A stretch of 37,696 bases of DNA from Desulfonatronospira sp. (GCA_007125075.1 SLDX01000001.1:80539-118234), one strand, 5' to 3'; positions 1-8,564 are shown, numbered from the stretch's first letter. The notes: generated by a model from the letters alone, not told the origin. Numbers and translations are program-made.

Positions 1-495
1 CTGAGGAAGATCTATATGTTTGAGCTCGACAATGGTGACCTTGATTCCCCAGGCATCGGTCTGATCATCCAGAATGGATTGAATTTTGGTGTTCAGTTTT
101 TCCCTCTGGGCGAGTATCTCATCCAGATCAGAAGCGCCGCAGACGGTCCTGATGGTTGTCTGAGAAAGCTGGGATGTGGCGAAATTGAAATCTTCCACCT
201 CCAGAATGGCTTTTTCCGGTGAGACAATACGGTAGTAAAGCACCGCATTTACCTTGATAGTCACGTTGTCCCGGGTGATCACCTCCTGATGGGTTACATC
301 CAGAGTGATTATACGCAGGCTGGTGCGCACCATTTTATCGAGTACCGGAATCAGTATGATCAGCCCGGGTCCTTTGACCTTCAAGAATCGGCCCAGTCGA
401 AAAACAACTGCACGTTCATATTCATTAAGCACTCTGATCGCATTCATCAGAAAGAGGATGATAATAATTAGAATTGGAATCCCGTAAGTTAACAT
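1..495 (-). CDS. Slipin / stomatin-like SPFH membrane protein (C-terminal part cut by window edge)
   Basis: This open frame is absent from the ORF track because its stop lies beyond base 1; I read it by translating the reverse strand. It starts at ATG 495-493 behind a clear AGGAGG site and runs 165 codons to the edge. The N-terminus has one hydrophobic segment ([14 protein letters not shown]), then a stomatin/slipin signature: [15 protein letters not shown], and the SPFH stretch [19 protein letters not shown], ending inside VELKHIDLP. Slipins are membrane-anchored oligomeric scaffolds. Its start is 18 bp after the stop of the NfeD gene, and slipin-NfeD pairs are classic two-gene operons in which the NfeD protease is thought to cleave the slipin. 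HflK/HflC and plain stomatin are the alternatives; the NfeD neighbour favours slipin. Confidence 0.92.
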   Translation of the reverse strand, partial: MLTYGIPILIIIILFLMNAIRVLNEYERAVVFRLGRFLKVKGPGLIILIPVLDKMVRTSLRIITLDVTHQEVITRDNVTIKVNAVLYYRIVSPEKAILEVEDFNFATSQLSQTTIRTVCGASDLDEILAQREKLNTKIQSILDDQTDAWGIKVTIVELKHIDLPQ

Positions 496-513
496 TTGTT
501 CCTCCTAATCAGA

Positions 514-1800
514 TTAATTGGGTTTTATATGTGCAGTCAGGCCTTCAATTCTGTCCACAGTTACTTCCTGACCCGGATAAAGGGTTAGCGGCTCTTCGGA
601 TTTTGCTCTCCAGATCTCACCTCGCATTTTAATCTGGCCCTGGGTTCCGCTCCAGCTGATCACCCGGGCTGCATGCCTGTCTGCAATGGTATCATGCACT
701 TTCGGAGCCATCTGGGATTTGCTTATTAAATAAGCCAGTGCAAGTAAAATAATGGTCAGAATCAGTATAGTGGGTATGATAGTCATAGCGGGCACCTGAA
801 AGTATGGATGTTCCGGATCAAAAAGAAAAAGCGAGCCAAAAAAGAAGCTGGTTATCGCCGCTAACGTCAGCAGGCCGAATGTAGGAAAATTTATCTCCAG
901 AATAATAAAGATAAATCCCAGTATAAGCAGTAAAATTCCTGTAACATTGGTTGGCAGGACGGCAAGAGAGTAAAGTCCCAGGACAAGACAAAATGCGCCT
1001 ACAGTTCCGGGGAAAATTGCTCCGGGATTGGAAAGCTCAAAAAACAAGCCGGCCATGCCTGCCAGAAACAAGAGATAGGCGATTTGCGGATGCAGTATCC
1101 AGGACAGAATTCTGTACCTGAGTCCGGGTTCAAACTGAACGATCTGGATCTGGTCATAAGAAAAAAACACTTCTTCATCGTGATACATAAGGCCTAATCT
1201 GCCGATCTGATTAAACAGATCCGCCCTGGATACGGCAACATGATCAATGACTCTTTTTTCCAGGGCTTCTATGGAATCTATATTGGCAGCCTCGGTAATG
1301 GCTTTTTCATACCATTCAGCATTACGCCCTTTTTCTCTGGCTACCGTGCGCACCAGGCTGAGCATTTCATTCATTATTTTTGCGGTCATTGCGTCCACAT
1401 CTTCTCCGGTCAAGGCAACCGGAGTGGCTGAACCAATGGTGGTCTGAGGACTCATGACCGCGTGATCCGAGGCGGCAACCAGAAAGACACCGGCAGAAGT
1501 AGCTCTTGCTCCTGGCGGATCGACCCAGACGATTATCGGTACCTGGGCGCCCAGCATATCCTTGACCATGTTGCGCATGGATTCGGCCAGTCCTCCCGGG
1601 GTATCCAGACGGATCAGCAGGGCGATAAAGTTTTCTGCTTCCGCCTGTTCAATGGCACTGCTCAAGAGTTCTTCCGTCGCAGGGGTTATCGGTCCGCTCA
1701 TGTCCACATCCAGTACTCTGTATTCCTGGCGATCAGCATGAACATAGCTGAATAAAAGCAAAGCAATCGATAAGCAAATAAATATCTTATACTTTATCAT
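514..1800 (-). CDS. nfeD: NfeD-family membrane serine protease (long form, ClpP-class)
   Basis: About 428 aa. The track start (GTG at 1842) has no ribosome site; I prefer ATG 1800, which directly opens a signal peptide (MIKYKIFICLSIALLLFSYVHA) and has a GAGAAGA site. After the signal comes a ClpP-like domain with LDTPGGL, PPGARATSAGVFL (the Ser in TSAG is the likely nucleophile) and MSPQTTIGSATPV. The middle is a cluster of about four to five transmembrane helices, and the C-terminus is an OB-fold NfeD domain (GTQGQIKMRGEIWRAKS). Family knowledge says long NfeD proteins are Ser/Lys-dyad proteases acting on the hydrophobic C-terminus of the partner slipin, here encoded 18 bp downstream. The product class is confident; the physiological substrate is inferred. 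Confidence 0.92.
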   Translation of the reverse strand: MIKYKIFICLSIALLLFSYVHADRQEYRVLDVDMSGPITPATEELLSSAIEQAEAENFIALLIRLDTPGGLAESMRNMVKDMLGAQVPIIVWVDPPGARATSAGVFLVAASDHAVMSPQTTIGSATPVALTGEDVDAMTAKIMNEMLSLVRTVAREKGRNAEWYEKAITEAANIDSIEALEKRVIDHVAVSRADLFNQIGRLGLMYHDEEVFFSYDQIQIVQFEPGLRYRILSWILHPQIAYLLFLAGMAGLFFELSNPGAIFPGTVGAFCLVLGLYSLAVLPTNVTGILLLILGFIFIILEINFPTFGLLTLAAITSFFFGSLFLFDPEHPYFQVPAMTIIPTILILTIILLALAYLISKSQMAPKVHDTIADRHAARVISWSGTQGQIKMRGEIWRAKSEEPLTLYPGQEVTVDRIEGLTAHIKPN

Positions 1801-1964
1801 CTTCTTCTCATTATTAGCTTGCCTGAAAACAGAATCAGACACTGGTTTATGTTTTCATGCTTGTGCGCAGACAGCTCCAGAACAAGCTAGTGCAAAATTA
1901 TTAATGATCGTGCGCTCATTACACTCCGGCTTATTGTGAAAAAATTCCTGAAGACAAGCCCCTT

Positions 1965-2552
1965 TTAAGGTGAGAACTGCTTGAGCAAGTTCCAGGTAAG
2001 ATTTTTCAGGATTCGATTATCCGGCAGCATTGATTCCAACGAAGGTAAAGCCAGGATTGAAAAATCATTAAGCATTGTTTTTCCATAGACAAAAGACCTG
2101 TTTGGGGTTATTATTTTATAGGCATCTGCACCAAAACAAAAAATATACACAGGCTTTATAATACTTAGACCCTGGTAAAAGAAATCTCTGTCCTCTGAAT
2201 CTAGCTCCTGGTGTTTTTGAGTCACCGGCCAGAAAGTAATGGTCTTATCCGGCCAGGCAAGCCTGGATTGTATTTCCTTCACCAGCAGGCCCTGAATAGA
2301 GGAAAAATTCAGCCTCAGGTCTTCAAACAGGTCATAGTAGGTCCACAGGGCATAAGCAGGTCTTAAATATTTTTTTAAGAATGCTGCATCATCTTGGCAA
2401 GACTTTATCTGGTTCAGGGATTTGCAGTTAATTTCAGCCCCGGATTTGCCGCCTGGATCCTTGGAAGATACTTCGGGTATATCCTTTTTTTTGTTCAGGA
2501 CATGATTTATGCCCAATCCGCGCAGACGATCAGCATGAAAATGGTTCTTCAC
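1965..2552 (-). CDS. Conserved protein coupled to coaBC, possible degenerate uracil-DNA-glycosylase fold
   Basis: The track ORF (215 aa from 2612) begins inside coaBC. The better start is GTG 2552-2550, which overlaps the coaBC TGA as GTGA, giving 195 aa and translational coupling. No signal peptide or membrane segment is seen. The first 60 residues are polar and low in pattern; the rest looks globular. The C-terminal half has IKPVYIFCFGADAYKII, then ILALPSLESMLPDN and KNLTWNLLKQF. This order (Pro plus hydrophobic strand, G-A small loop, then P-S-x and K-x-x-W-x-x-L) resembles the last half of family 4/5 uracil-DNA glycosylases, but the catalytic GE(A)PG and HPS motifs and Fe-S cysteines are absent, so a lost-activity or binding-only role is possible. 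The function assignment is tentative. Confidence 0.6.
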   Translation of the reverse strand: MKNHFHADRLRGLGINHVLNKKKDIPEVSSKDPGGKSGAEINCKSLNQIKSCQDDAAFLKKYLRPAYALWTYYDLFEDLRLNFSSIQGLLVKEIQSRLAWPDKTITFWPVTQKHQELDSEDRDFFYQGLSIIKPVYIFCFGADAYKIITPNRSFVYGKTMLNDFSILALPSLESMLPDNRILKNLTWNLLKQFSP

Positions 2553-3811
2553 AACGCAGCTATCCTGTCCGCCAGTCTCCAGGCGATTTCCGCCTTGGAG
2601 AGTCTGGGCCATTTTTCTATCCGATGGTGCCTGTCCAGGAGTACGACTTCATTATGAGTTGACCCAAATGGAGTGGCCTCAGGAGTAACCAGGTTTGCGA
2701 CAACCAAGTCCAGATCCTTGCGCTGCATTTTTTTACGGGCATTGTTTATAAGATCGTCAGCTTCAGCAGCAAAACCTATAACTATCTGATGCGCAGCTCT
2801 GCTTTTGCTCAGACCCGCCAGGATGTCCCGGGTTCTGAGCAGGGTGAGCAAGATTTGCTCGCGATCCCCTTTTTTGAATTTTCCCTCTGGCGATGATTCA
2901 GGAGTAAAGTCGGCCACTGCAGCGGCAAAAATTCCATACCTGCATTCAGGCCATATTTTTCGGCATGCATTGTACATCTCATCGGCGCTTGTAACCGGAT
3001 GAAGATAAAAATCAGGCAAGGCTTGCAGGGCCTGCATGGGACCATGCACAAAGTACACGGCAGCACCGTGAAGCCATAAGGCCAAAGACGCAGCCAACCC
3101 CATCCTTCCGCTGGACGGGTTGCCCCAGTAGCGAACCAGATCGAAATATTCATGCGTAGGACCGGCTGAAACCAGGGCTTTTTGACCTTTAAAAGTCTGG
3201 GGACAGAGTGTTCTAAGGCACTGAAAATAAAGACTGACAATGGATGCCAGGCGGCCGGTACCTGTATCGCCGCAGGCCACTTTGCCCGTTTCCGGGAAAA
3301 TAATTCGGTGTCCGGCGTTCTGGATGACTTCAACGTTGCGCCGGGTAATGGAATTGTCCCACATCTGCGGATTCATGGCCGGAGCAAAATAGACTGGACC
3401 AGGATAGGATAAAATCTGGCAGGTAAGCAGATCATCAGCTATTCCAGCCGCGGTTTTGGCCAGGATATTAGCTGTAGCCGGTGCAACCAGAAATAGATCC
3501 ATTTTTTGCCTGTCAGACAAATGGGCAAAGGGCTGGATCACAGAATCAAAATTATTTTGATCATAGACCGGATCAACTCCAAGCGCGCTCAACACAAGGG
3601 GGCTTACAAAATCGCCCCCGGATCTGGTTAAAGTGCAGCCGATACGAATAGAGGACTTCTGCAGCAGACGAATCAAATCCGGAATTTTATATGCGGATAT
3701 ACTCCCGCTGATACCAAAATGGATGAGCTGACCAGAAAAGTTGTTGAATATGGGATATGGTTCGGGCAACATTTTTTTGGGTCTGAATGCCTGATGCACG
3801 TCCGCCGGCAT
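2549..3811 (-). CDS. coaBC: Bifunctional phosphopantothenoylcysteine decarboxylase / phosphopantothenate-cysteine ligase
   Basis: Catalyses the second and third steps of coenzyme A synthesis: ligation of cysteine to 4'-phosphopantothenate (CoaB) and FMN-dependent decarboxylation (CoaC). The N-terminal CoaC flavoprotein domain has GSISAYK, the HLS histidine (about residue 97), LVAPATANILAKTAAGIADDL, PAMN and the catalytic cysteine in KVACGDTGTGRL. The CoaB domain follows with SAGPTHEYFDLVRYWGNPSSGRMG and a lysine cluster (GKFKKGD). Its 420 aa are normal for the family. The start is unresolved: neither ATG 3811 nor ATG 3772 (MLPEPYP) has a good ribosome site, and the shorter form trims a non-conserved leader. 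It overlaps the next gene by GTGA. Confidence 0.95.
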   Translation of the reverse strand: MPADVHQAFRPKKMLPEPYPIFNNFSGQLIHFGISGSISAYKIPDLIRLLQKSSIRIGCTLTRSGGDFVSPLVLSALGVDPVYDQNNFDSVIQPFAHLSDRQKMDLFLVAPATANILAKTAAGIADDLLTCQILSYPGPVYFAPAMNPQMWDNSITRRNVEVIQNAGHRIIFPETGKVACGDTGTGRLASIVSLYFQCLRTLCPQTFKGQKALVSAGPTHEYFDLVRYWGNPSSGRMGLAASLALWLHGAAVYFVHGPMQALQALPDFYLHPVTSADEMYNACRKIWPECRYGIFAAAVADFTPESSPEGKFKKGDREQILLTLLRTRDILAGLSKSRAAHQIVIGFAAEADDLINNARKKMQRKDLDLVVANLVTPEATPFGSTHNEVVLLDRHHRIEKWPRLSKAEIAWRLADRIAAL

Positions 3812-3965
3812 CGCTGCGGTAACAGTACCCGGGCTAAAGCATTCAGGAATTCACACGATTACTATCATTCACATATTGAGTTAATGAAGAAAGCTTTTAT
3901 CCAACTCGATCAGCAGTTTATCCGGCTCAACAATTAGGCATTTAACCCGGGATAAAACAAAACAT

Positions 3966-4424
3966 TTATGAAATCTTGGGCGACACCCATATCTGCAATT
4001 CAGTGCGCATCCGGCCTTCAATAATACGAATGGTGCACAAGCGGTTGTCCTTATCAAAGGTGAGGATCTGGGTTCCATACTTTATATAACTCAACAGCCG
4101 CCAATCTTCATTTTGCATGCTGACTTGAAAATAATTAAACAAAGATTCGCTGTCCACCCGACCGGTATAGGTGAGCATGCCCACCTTGATTCCCTGGGAT
4201 TCGAACAAAATGGAATCATTGCGATTAAGAGTCATCTCCATGGGTATGGGGATGTCGTCAAAATCATAATAGCGATGACCATCCGCATCACGCTCGGGTG
4301 GAAAAGGTTCTGCAGCAGTCTGTTCTTGAGCAGGCTGAAAATGAGCATCAGCATCATGTTCTTTAGTGGCTATGCAGGCTGTAAGAGAGAGAGCGAGAAT
4401 CAGAATTAAAGTCTTTAACCACAT
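3966..4424 (-). CDS. Small predicted lipoprotein of unknown function
   Basis: 152 aa. ATG 4424 has a strong AAGGAAGG site. The N-terminus is a lipoprotein signal (MWLKTLILILALSLTAC) with the lipobox LTAC, so Cys17 should be lipidated; the residues after it (IATKE) include no Asp at +2, consistent with Lol-dependent transfer to the outer membrane. The mature part has an acidic linker, then a compact domain with YYDFDDIPIPMEMTLNRNDS, GMLTYTGRVD, SLFNYFQVSMQNEDWRLLS and FDKDNRLCTIRI, which reads like an alpha/beta domain. I do not recognise a named family with certainty. It lies 20 bp after the Re-citrate synthase gene on the same strand, so the two are probably cotranscribed, although no functional link is obvious. 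Confidence 0.85.
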   Translation of the reverse strand: MWLKTLILILALSLTACIATKEHDADAHFQPAQEQTAAEPFPPERDADGHRYYDFDDIPIPMEMTLNRNDSILFESQGIKVGMLTYTGRVDSESLFNYFQVSMQNEDWRLLSYIKYGTQILTFDKDNRLCTIRIIEGRMRTELQIWVSPKIS

Positions 4425-4444
4425 TTGAAACCTTCCTTTGCTTT

Positions 4445-6271
4445 TCAGGACAGATTTTGATCAATGGCAAAATCTTCCTGGATTTTGACCAGTTCATCAA
4501 AACGGATGTCAGCGCCCAAAATGGCCTGTATCTCGTCTGACTGGCTGAACACAGGTACTGATGCAGTCAGACAGAGTTTTCCGGTAAAAAAGGATTTGTA
4601 AAAATCAGTAATATGCAGTCGGCCGGTTTTAACCGGGCGAACAAACCATTCCCGGTCGGAAAGATCCGTACCTGGTGCAACCTGTTTGTATTTTGACAAA
4701 TCGCCTATATCACTCACATTCCAGGTTAGCAAGCTCCCTTTGGCATCTGTAAGATATAAATATTGGATAAAAGGATATTCCTTTAAAAAATCCCGCATCA
4801 AAATATTGATCCGGTCCATATCCAGAGAGGCCATATCCGGTTGAGCCGCCAGATCCAGCATGATCTTGGCCAGGACCTTGTGAGCCAGCTCCTTGAGCTG
4901 ATCAAAGGAGGAGGAGAAAAGTTCGGGCAAATAACGGCGTACCAGTTTCTCCATCTCCTTATGCGAATAATTGGTAGTCCTTCCCATGGAATATGAGTTT
5001 TTGATCTTGTCGTAGATCTTGCCTACAGCCGGATGTCTTTTATCCACTCTGTTGTCCTCAGAGATATCCAGATAATGGTTGATCCAGTAAGCCACGCCGG
5101 CTCTACCGGTCTTGTCGGTGATGATGATCGGGATGGTCCGGTGCAGAATCTGCTTAGTGTCGAAAATATTATAAATTTCCTCATTCTTCAGCAGCCCGTC
5201 GACATGGATGCCTGCACTGGTTGCATTGAAGTCCCTGCCTGCAAAGGGATAGTTGGCAGGTATATCTGAGCTGAGTCTCTTTTGAAAATATCTGGCCAGT
5301 TCAGTTATGACAGGTGTATATGCGGCGTCATCATTTCCAGTTAAAGAGATGTACTCGATAACCAGTGCTTCCAGGGGAGCATTGCCGGTACGCTCACCCA
5401 GGCCGAACAGGGTGGAGTTGGCTGCTGAACACCCGTAAAGCCATGCGGTTGATGCATTGATGAAGGCCTTGTGAAAATCGTTGTGTCCGTGCCACTCCAA
5501 CCATTCACCGGGTACTTTGGCTTCATGGGTAAAGGTGCGTACGATTTTGGAGACGCTGCGAGGCAGTGCAGCACCGGGATAAGGTACGCCATAACCCATG
5601 GTATCGCATAGTCTGATTTTTACTGGAAGTCCTTTCTGGCCGGACAGATCCATCAGCTTTTGAGCAAAAGGTATGCAAAAACCGTAAATGTCCGCACGGG
5701 TGATATCCTCAAAATGACATCTGGGGATTATATCCTTGTCCAGGGCGGATTCCACTATACGCAGATAATCTTCCATAGCCTGCTGCCTGGTCTTTCCGAG
5801 CTTAAGAAAGATGTGATAATCCGAAACCGAAGTAAGCATGCCCGTCTCTTTAAGACCCATTTCCTTGACCAGTTTAAGATCATTTCTGTTGGCCCTGATC
5901 CAGCCGGTGATTTCCGGGAACCTGTATCCTTTGTCCAGGCAGGCTTCCACAGCTTTCTTGTCCTTGTCTGAATAAAGAAAGAATTCGCATTGGCGAATCA
6001 ATCCTGAATGACCGCCAAGCCTGTGCAGCATCTCATAAATATCTGCAATCTGCTGCACGGTAAAAGGGGGTCTGGCCTGTTGTCCATCCCTGAAAGTCGT
6101 ATCAGTGATGAATATTTCTCCGGGCGGTTTGGGCAGAATGAAGGAATCATCAAAGGCCAGTCGGCACACCCTGTTATACGGATATAATTCGCGCAGGAGC
6201 TGAGGATTGTCTACATTTTCCAGATTATATCTCAGTTTGGCTGGATCTTTGTGATACAGAAAATCAAACAT
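4445..6271 (-). CDS. Re-citrate synthase-type enzyme (homocitrate/isopropylmalate synthase superfamily) with C-terminal Cache-like domain
   Basis: 608 aa; ATG 6271 follows a CGGAGG site. Residues about 40-440 form an HMGL-like TIM-barrel Claisen-condensing enzyme: FITDTTFRDGQQARPPFTV (Asp/Arg metal and substrate residues), RCHFEDITRADIYGFC, LCDTMGYGV, EWHGHNDFHKA (HxH metal ligands near residues 258-262) and FGLGERTGNAPLEAL. From memory this matches the Clostridium kluyveri Re-citrate synthase group closely, so the likely reaction is acetyl-CoA plus oxaloacetate to citrate, with opposite stereospecificity to normal citrate synthase. Related genes are often misannotated as histone-lysine methyltransferase. 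Residues about 490-600 form a Cache/PDC-like sensor domain (YLYLTDAKGSLL, DREWFVRPVKTGRLHITDFY, ILGADIRFDEL) without any transmembrane helix, which is unusual. Homocitrate synthase activity cannot be excluded by sequence alone. Confidence 0.88.
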   Translation of the reverse strand: MFDFLYHKDPAKLRYNLENVDNPQLLRELYPYNRVCRLAFDDSFILPKPPGEIFITDTTFRDGQQARPPFTVQQIADIYEMLHRLGGHSGLIRQCEFFLYSDKDKKAVEACLDKGYRFPEITGWIRANRNDLKLVKEMGLKETGMLTSVSDYHIFLKLGKTRQQAMEDYLRIVESALDKDIIPRCHFEDITRADIYGFCIPFAQKLMDLSGQKGLPVKIRLCDTMGYGVPYPGAALPRSVSKIVRTFTHEAKVPGEWLEWHGHNDFHKAFINASTAWLYGCSAANSTLFGLGERTGNAPLEALVIEYISLTGNDDAAYTPVITELARYFQKRLSSDIPANYPFAGRDFNATSAGIHVDGLLKNEEIYNIFDTKQILHRTIPIIITDKTGRAGVAYWINHYLDISEDNRVDKRHPAVGKIYDKIKNSYSMGRTTNYSHKEMEKLVRRYLPELFSSSFDQLKELAHKVLAKIMLDLAAQPDMASLDMDRINILMRDFLKEYPFIQYLYLTDAKGSLLTWNVSDIGDLSKYKQVAPGTDLSDREWFVRPVKTGRLHITDFYKSFFTGKLCLTASVPVFSQSDEIQAILGADIRFDELVKIQEDFAIDQNLS

Positions 6272-6657
6272 AAAACCTCCGAGAACATATCGAAACTTAT
6301 ATAATCAACCAATATGTACCAGAAAAAAATCTGCGAAACAAGAGCTGTTCTTCAACCGTTCTTTAAATCAAAAGGTAAAAACTGATATGACCCTTTCAAG
6401 CCAATGCGCAAAAAAAACCCGGTGCGACCCGGAATTCAATATGCATCATGCCGGACCGCAATAAATTGCTTTATCCCGGTTGTTCGCGAAAATCCGAAAA
6501 CCTGTCAGCGCACTGAGCCGGCAATTGAGCCTCAGGGAACTTTTTATAAAGGGGCAGAGCACCATTATGCGGCCCAGTCCAACTGGATTGTAAATTTTTC
6601 TTCATCTTTCTTCTTGCTGTATAAAATATGGAGCAGAAAAAAATAAACGAGAATTTT
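6272..6657. other. Intergenic region between Re-citrate synthase and the 236-aa gene
   Basis: 386 bp without a convincing gene. The track ORFs here (80 aa plus, 84 aa minus) have skewed compositions and no ribosome sites. It should contain the promoter of the Re-citrate synthase gene near 6280-6360; AT-rich stretches are present but I see no clear sigma70 pair. The one recognisable structure is the terminator-like element at 6410-6433. Confidence 0.5.
6410..6433 (-). terminator. Possible weak intrinsic terminator for the 236-aa gene
   Basis: Read on the minus strand: TCCGG-GTCGCA-CCGGG followed by eight T residues. The stem is only four to five base pairs but the U-tract is long. It lies about 225 nt downstream of the 236-aa gene stop and upstream of the next minus-strand gene. 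Confidence 0.4.
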
Positions 6658-7368
6658 TTACTGCAAATCAAGAGGCAGGCTGCTTCGAGCAGCCCGGGCC
6701 TCTTTGATCCAGCCACCGCGCTCAAGACTCAGGGCGGCCAGCTCATATAACTTGCCTGGGTTGTCCCGATAAATTGCGGAGATGAGTTCCGGATACAATG
6801 TTTTGAACACATCCTGAACCAGTCCTTTTTCGGCGAATAAAAATCTGGCCAGCAAAGGATTATCCTGATGGGCGGGCAGATACATGATAAAAAGCCTGCG
6901 GCAGTGAAAGAGAATAAATCTTACTCTGGATATTTCTCTGGAAATGCTTTCTCCGGTCTGCTCAAGCACAGTGAACAGCTCCTGACTGATCAGCTGTTCT
7001 TCAGGAGAAATTGACGGATTTATATGCCTTGCCTCGAACCAGGGACGATAGTTTTCCTGTTGATAAGCATCTTCTCTAAGCTTCATGCACTCGTGAAAGA
7101 TATAGCCGATACACCAGTCCAGATAAGGACCGATGCGGTCATCCTCCTGGTCGTGACGAAAAAGGATGTGGGCGGTATCTTTAAGATGCCAGAGCTGACC
7201 CTTGTTCATCTCGTCGCCTAAAAGCTCTTTAAAAAAGTTGAAGCTGATCTGGCCGGTTTGATCGTGGTTCTTAAATTGAGTACACAACTCCTGGCTGATC
7301 TGACAAAAATCGCGAAGGATATCGCGAACGAATTCTGGAAGTTTGGTTTTGATCCAAGATTTGTACAT
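6658..7368 (-). CDS. Uncharacterised 236-aa soluble protein
   Basis: No signal peptide or transmembrane segment is visible. The sequence is rich in aromatic and charged residues and looks all-helical: MYKSWIKTKLPEFVRDILRD at the start, HLKDTAHILFRHDQEDDRIG, LDWCIGYIFHECMKLREDAYQ, VRFILFHCRRLFIMYLP, and a C-terminal ALSLERGGWIKEARAAR. Histidines and cysteines are scattered (HLKDTAH, FRHDQEDD, FHECMK, FHCRR), which might bind metal, but no known motif is formed. I do not recognise the family. The gene is alone on its strand, with a 290-bp gap to the divergent CDF exporter upstream (7369-7625) and a possible weak terminator downstream. Length and even composition support a real gene. The ribosome site before ATG 7368 is weak. 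Confidence 0.75.
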   Translation of the reverse strand: MYKSWIKTKLPEFVRDILRDFCQISQELCTQFKNHDQTGQISFNFFKELLGDEMNKGQLWHLKDTAHILFRHDQEDDRIGPYLDWCIGYIFHECMKLREDAYQQENYRPWFEARHINPSISPEEQLISQELFTVLEQTGESISREISRVRFILFHCRRLFIMYLPAHQDNPLLARFLFAEKGLVQDVFKTLYPELISAIYRDNPGKLYELAALSLERGGWIKEARAARSSLPLDLQ

Positions 7369-7625
7369 TATCTGGTTTTTTCTTTACGGGCGATTATCAA
7401 CTGCTGAATTTTTGAGATGCAAATATGGCCCAGGCTTATTGTTGTGGTTTCATTGAATTTATCCAGGCAGCTTTTTTCACTCATGGAGCAAGGGTTGAGA
7501 TTGAGTAAAGAAGTCGCCCTGAGCGTAACTAATGCTTTAACTGATAAGAATTTTTTAACCTTTCAGGATTTAAACTCTTTGTATATATTTCTTTTTTTGT
7601 CAATATTATTTGCGGAGTAAAGGTC

Positions 7626-8531
7626 ATGCCCAGAAATTTCGCCCTTTTATCAGTACTTGCTTCAATATTGACTCTGGGGCTCAAGTTCAGCGCCTTCTGG
7701 ATCACCGGTTCTGTGGGCCTGCTCTCTGACGCAATGGAAACCCTGGTCAACCTGACGGCCAGCATAGCGGCTGTTCTGGCATTGACCATAGCTTACAGAC
7801 CTGCTGACAGGAAATACAATTACGGACATGACAAGGCTGAATACTTTGCCGGAGGCCTTGAAGGAGGTCTGATTCTGGTTGCGGCAGGGGGTATAATTTA
7901 TTCAGCTCTGGGCCGTATACTGTCTCCTCAGCCTCTGGAAAATCTTATCCTGGGCATCTTCATCTCCGCAGCAGCGGCAGCCATAAATCTGATTGTGGCC
8001 AGAATCATGCTCAAAGCTGCCAAACATTTTGATTCCATAACCCTTGAAGGAGATGCCAAACATCTCATGGCTGATGTCTGGACGTCGATCGTGATTATTG
8101 CCGGACTGCTGATCATAAATTTCTATCCTCAGATGCTCATACTGGACTCAATTATGGCCGTACTGGTCGCATTGAATATTACCCGTTCAGGGGTCAGTCT
8201 GATTAAGCGGTCTTATCACGGTCTTATGGATGTGGCTCTGCCCAGGGAAGAGATTGAGATAGTGGAAAAGCATATTCGCCGGCATGCAGGAGAAAACGTC
8301 AAATACCACGGTCTGCGCACCAGGAAGTCGGGATCGAGACGATTTATTGATTTTCACCTGCTGCTATCTGGTGAGAAGACGATTCAGGAAGGTCATCAGA
8401 TCTGCTGTCACATTGAACAGGGCATTGAGAGTGAGCTGCCCAGATCACAGGTAACCATTCACGTGGAGCCTAAAGAGGATGGGTGCTCATGGGACGGAGA
8501 CAGGATCGGCGGTACCAGTTCTGAGCAGTGA
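7626..8531 (+). CDS. Cation diffusion facilitator (CDF) family metal/proton antiporter
   Basis: 301 aa; ATG 7626 follows GCGGAGTAAAGGTC. Six hydrophobic helices occupy about residues 5-195, followed by a cytoplasmic ZT-dimer domain (PREEIEIVEKHIRRH, GLRTRKSGSRRFIDFHLLLSG, VTIHVEPKED). TM2 carries SDAMETLVNL and TM5 carries HLMADVWTS. The usual site-A pair is HxxxD or DxxxD in TM2 plus HxxxD in TM5; here TM5 has HxxxD but TM2 has ExxxN, a known subgroup pattern that changes metal preference. The conserved HDKAEYFAG between TM2 and TM3 is present. It exports a divalent cation (Zn, Mn, Fe or Co cannot be told apart). It is monocistronic, divergent from the 236-aa gene and convergent with the amidase. 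Confidence 0.93.
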   Translation: MPRNFALLSVLASILTLGLKFSAFWITGSVGLLSDAMETLVNLTASIAAVLALTIAYRPADRKYNYGHDKAEYFAGGLEGGLILVAAGGIIYSALGRILSPQPLENLILGIFISAAAAAINLIVARIMLKAAKHFDSITLEGDAKHLMADVWTSIVIIAGLLIINFYPQMLILDSIMAVLVALNITRSGVSLIKRSYHGLMDVALPREEIEIVEKHIRRHAGENVKYHGLRTRKSGSRRFIDFHLLLSGEKTIQEGHQICCHIEQGIESELPRSQVTIHVEPKEDGCSWDGDRIGGTSSEQ

Positions 8532-8564
8532 GTCCTTCCGGTTAACTGTTTTTTCACCGTACTC

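Noticed and set aside
6404-6725. Two small ORFs (80 aa plus, 84 aa minus) between Re-citrate synthase and the 236-aa gene
   Set aside because: No start signals and composition unlike real proteins here; the minus one also overlaps the 236-aa gene.
7417-7620. 67-aa plus-strand ORF before the CDF gene
   Set aside because: Occupies the probable promoter/leader region, has no ribosome site and ends just before the CDF start.
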